From Ureibacillus chungkukjangi (GTDB lineage: Bacteria; Bacillota; Bacilli; Bacillales_A; Planococcaceae), in assembly GCF_003217295.1 (NCBI RefSeq), contig NZ_QJTJ01000028.1, positions 1 to 41,068 of the forward strand: 41,068 nt of DNA. The letters are read 5' to 3'. How positions within the stretch are numbered: position 1 is the stretch's first letter; every line of letters begins with the position of its first letter. The notes below the pieces were generated by a model, which did not search any database, had not been told where the DNA came from, and worked only from the letters and a program-made list of their open reading frames with translations. Position numbers and translations under genes: made by a program. Of this stretch, positions 40,245-41,068 are shown one piece after another.

Positions 40245-40268
40245 AACTTATAATAGGCCTCCCTTTAC

Positions 40269-40291
40269 TTTATCAACACAGTGACGATAAA
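40269..40291. promoter_or_regulatory. TetR operator candidate A
   Basis: A 23-bp imperfect palindrome beginning TTTATCAACAC and ending GTGACGATAAA, with 9 of 11 positions paired around a central A. It lies 25 bp upstream of the efflux gene start. Confidence 0.5.
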
Positions 40292-40354
40292 ATGAATTGT
40301 AGCAACTTTTAAATTAAGAAACCACCAACAGTTTTTCATAAATCGTCAACTATA

Positions 40355-40382
40355 CAACACTTCAAATTAAAGTGTTGATAAA
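40355..40382. promoter_or_regulatory. TetR operator candidate B
   Basis: CAACACTT and AAGTGTTG, 8-bp arms, 7-nt spacer (40355-40377), extended by GATAAA. Its minus-strand half TTTATCAACAC is identical to the half in candidate A, so one protein probably binds both. Confidence 0.55.
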
Positions 40383-40414
40383 CCATTTATTTAATAGATA
40401 AAGGAAGGGTTAAA

Positions 40415-40957
40415 ATGTCATCAAAGAAGGAAGATCCTCGTGCCATTCGCTCAAAGCGTTTGTTGAAGGAGGCGGTTATATCTTTATTAATCGAAACACA
40501 GAGTATACATGAGTTAACTGTACGAAAAGTTACTGAAAGGGCTGAGTTGAATCGTGCTACCTTCTACTTACATTTCATAGATATGCGTGATTTAATGCGC
40601 AACGTGGTATATGATATTTACGATGACCTGTCTATGAAATTATCGCCTTTGCTTCGTATAGAGCGTGGGAGCCAGGAGCATTTACTTACTTTCCTCGATT
40701 ATTTTTATGAGCATCGAAAGTACTTAGCTGTGTTATTTGAAGAAAAAGCGTTCCAAAGAAAGCTGCATGACTTTATAGTAGAGTTCATTCAAGCAAGACG
40801 TGACGCACTCGATATAAATAATGAGGAAGAACTTGTTTCTAGAGATATTATTGCAGCCTCAATTCTTGGCATTTTAATGTGGTGGATTCGAGATGGTAAA
40901 AACCATAGCTCCGAATATATCGCAGAGCAAATGTCCGTTTGGCTACTTAGGAAATAA
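40415..40957 (+). CDS. TetR/AcrR family transcriptional regulator
   Basis: A 180-residue regulator. The N-terminal helix-turn-helix is at about 12-60 (LLKEAVISLLIETQSIHELTVRKVTERAELNRATFYLHF). The C-terminal ligand domain ends in the family-typical SILGILMWWIRDG and resembles the TetR C-terminal subgroup common in Firmicutes. Its ligand is probably a substrate of the divergent efflux pump. AGGAAGGG precedes ATG 40415. Two matching inverted repeats occur in the 170-bp gap to the pump gene. Confidence 0.92.
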   Translation: MSSKKEDPRAIRSKRLLKEAVISLLIETQSIHELTVRKVTERAELNRATFYLHFIDMRDLMRNVVYDIYDDLSMKLSPLLRIERGSQEHLLTFLDYFYEHRKYLAVLFEEKAFQRKLHDFIVEFIQARRDALDINNEEELVSRDIIAASILGILMWWIRDGKNHSSEYIAEQMSVWLLRK

Positions 40958-40978
40958 TATGATTGACTTCAAAATCGA

Positions 40979-41068
40979 GTAGGAGGGAGTGATTAACTCC
41001 CGACCTCTCACACCACCGTACGTACGGTTCCGTATACGGCGGTTCAATTAAGATGAATAACGCAAAGT
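40979..41068 (-). mobile_element. Group II intron, 3' end only (domains V and VI)
   Basis: On the minus strand, domain V spans about 41044-41011: a 9-bp lower stem (ACCGCCGTA with TACGGTGGT), a 2-nt CG bulge, a 4-bp upper stem (TACG/CGTA) and a tetraloop GAAC, 34 nt in all as expected. Domain VI follows as the hairpin GGGAGT...ACTCCC (41001-40985). The intron would end near CCTAC at 40979, just downstream of the TetR gene. The rest, normally including a reverse transcriptase/maturase gene, lies beyond the window. The exact 3' splice site is uncertain by a few bases. Confidence 0.8.

Overview
The window looks like chromosomal DNA from a low-GC, Gram-positive, endospore-former-type bacterium of the order Bacillales, most likely a Lysinibacillus/Solibacillus/Ureibacillus-like member of the Planococcaceae. 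The evidence is strong GGAGG ribosome binding sites, TTG/GTG starts, sigma-A type promoters, U-tailed terminators, a Bacillus-type 16S 5' end with tandem rrn promoters, and gene neighbourhoods matching the Bacillus subtilis yug, mrp (yuf), yui and yut clusters. The taxon is an inference; no marker gene is complete here.

Layout: (1) 1-340, the 5' end of a 16S rRNA gene leaving the window on the minus strand, with its leader and two promoters. (2) 413-4373, an EamA permease, an MgtC-family protein, a CDF metal transporter and an iron-dependent alcohol dehydrogenase. (3) 4512-9049, an arginine/proline/glutamate catabolic block: NAD-glutamate dehydrogenase, P5C dehydrogenase (RocA) and a divergent RocR-like regulator whose AAA+ domain has lost the sigma-54 contact motif. 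(4) 9121-11636, a yugI/yugE/patB-like group with a large structured hairpin between genes. (5) 11724-17626, a six-gene minus-strand operon tctC-tctB-tctA-gntR-mmgE/prpD-AEC transporter, probably for uptake and conversion of a carboxylic acid. It has a clear promoter and two GntR-type operators 74 bp apart. (6) 17942-22772, a small membrane protein, cyclophilin, an MFS pump, a class A PBP and YufK. (7) 22948-28712, a complete mrpABCDEFG Na+/H+ antiporter operon. (8) 28757-33453, a Gly/Tyr-rich small protein, leucyl aminopeptidase, YuiD, YuiB, a Nudix hydrolase, an unknown protein and an A-type Fe-S carrier (YutM). (9) 33672-38762, a DUF2225 protein, a 103-bp-period tandem repeat, NifU-like YutI, YuzD, YutJ, YuzB, YutF, YutE and YutD. 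The yutJ/yuzB divergent region holds two near-perfect Rex redox-repressor sites. (10) 38805-40957, an EmrB/QacA-type efflux pump and its divergent TetR regulator. (11) 40979-41068, the 3' end (domains V and VI) of a group II intron on the minus strand.

Most genes are housekeeping. The best candidates for something undescribed are the carboxylate operon with its looping-type operators, the sigma-54-independent RocR-like regulator with its paired palindromes, the Rex-controlled NADH dehydrogenase-like yutJ, the 103-bp repeat array, and the structured element at 9992-10086. I saw no CRISPR array, tRNA, phage or complete insertion sequence. All family calls were made by reading the sequence; no database search was run.
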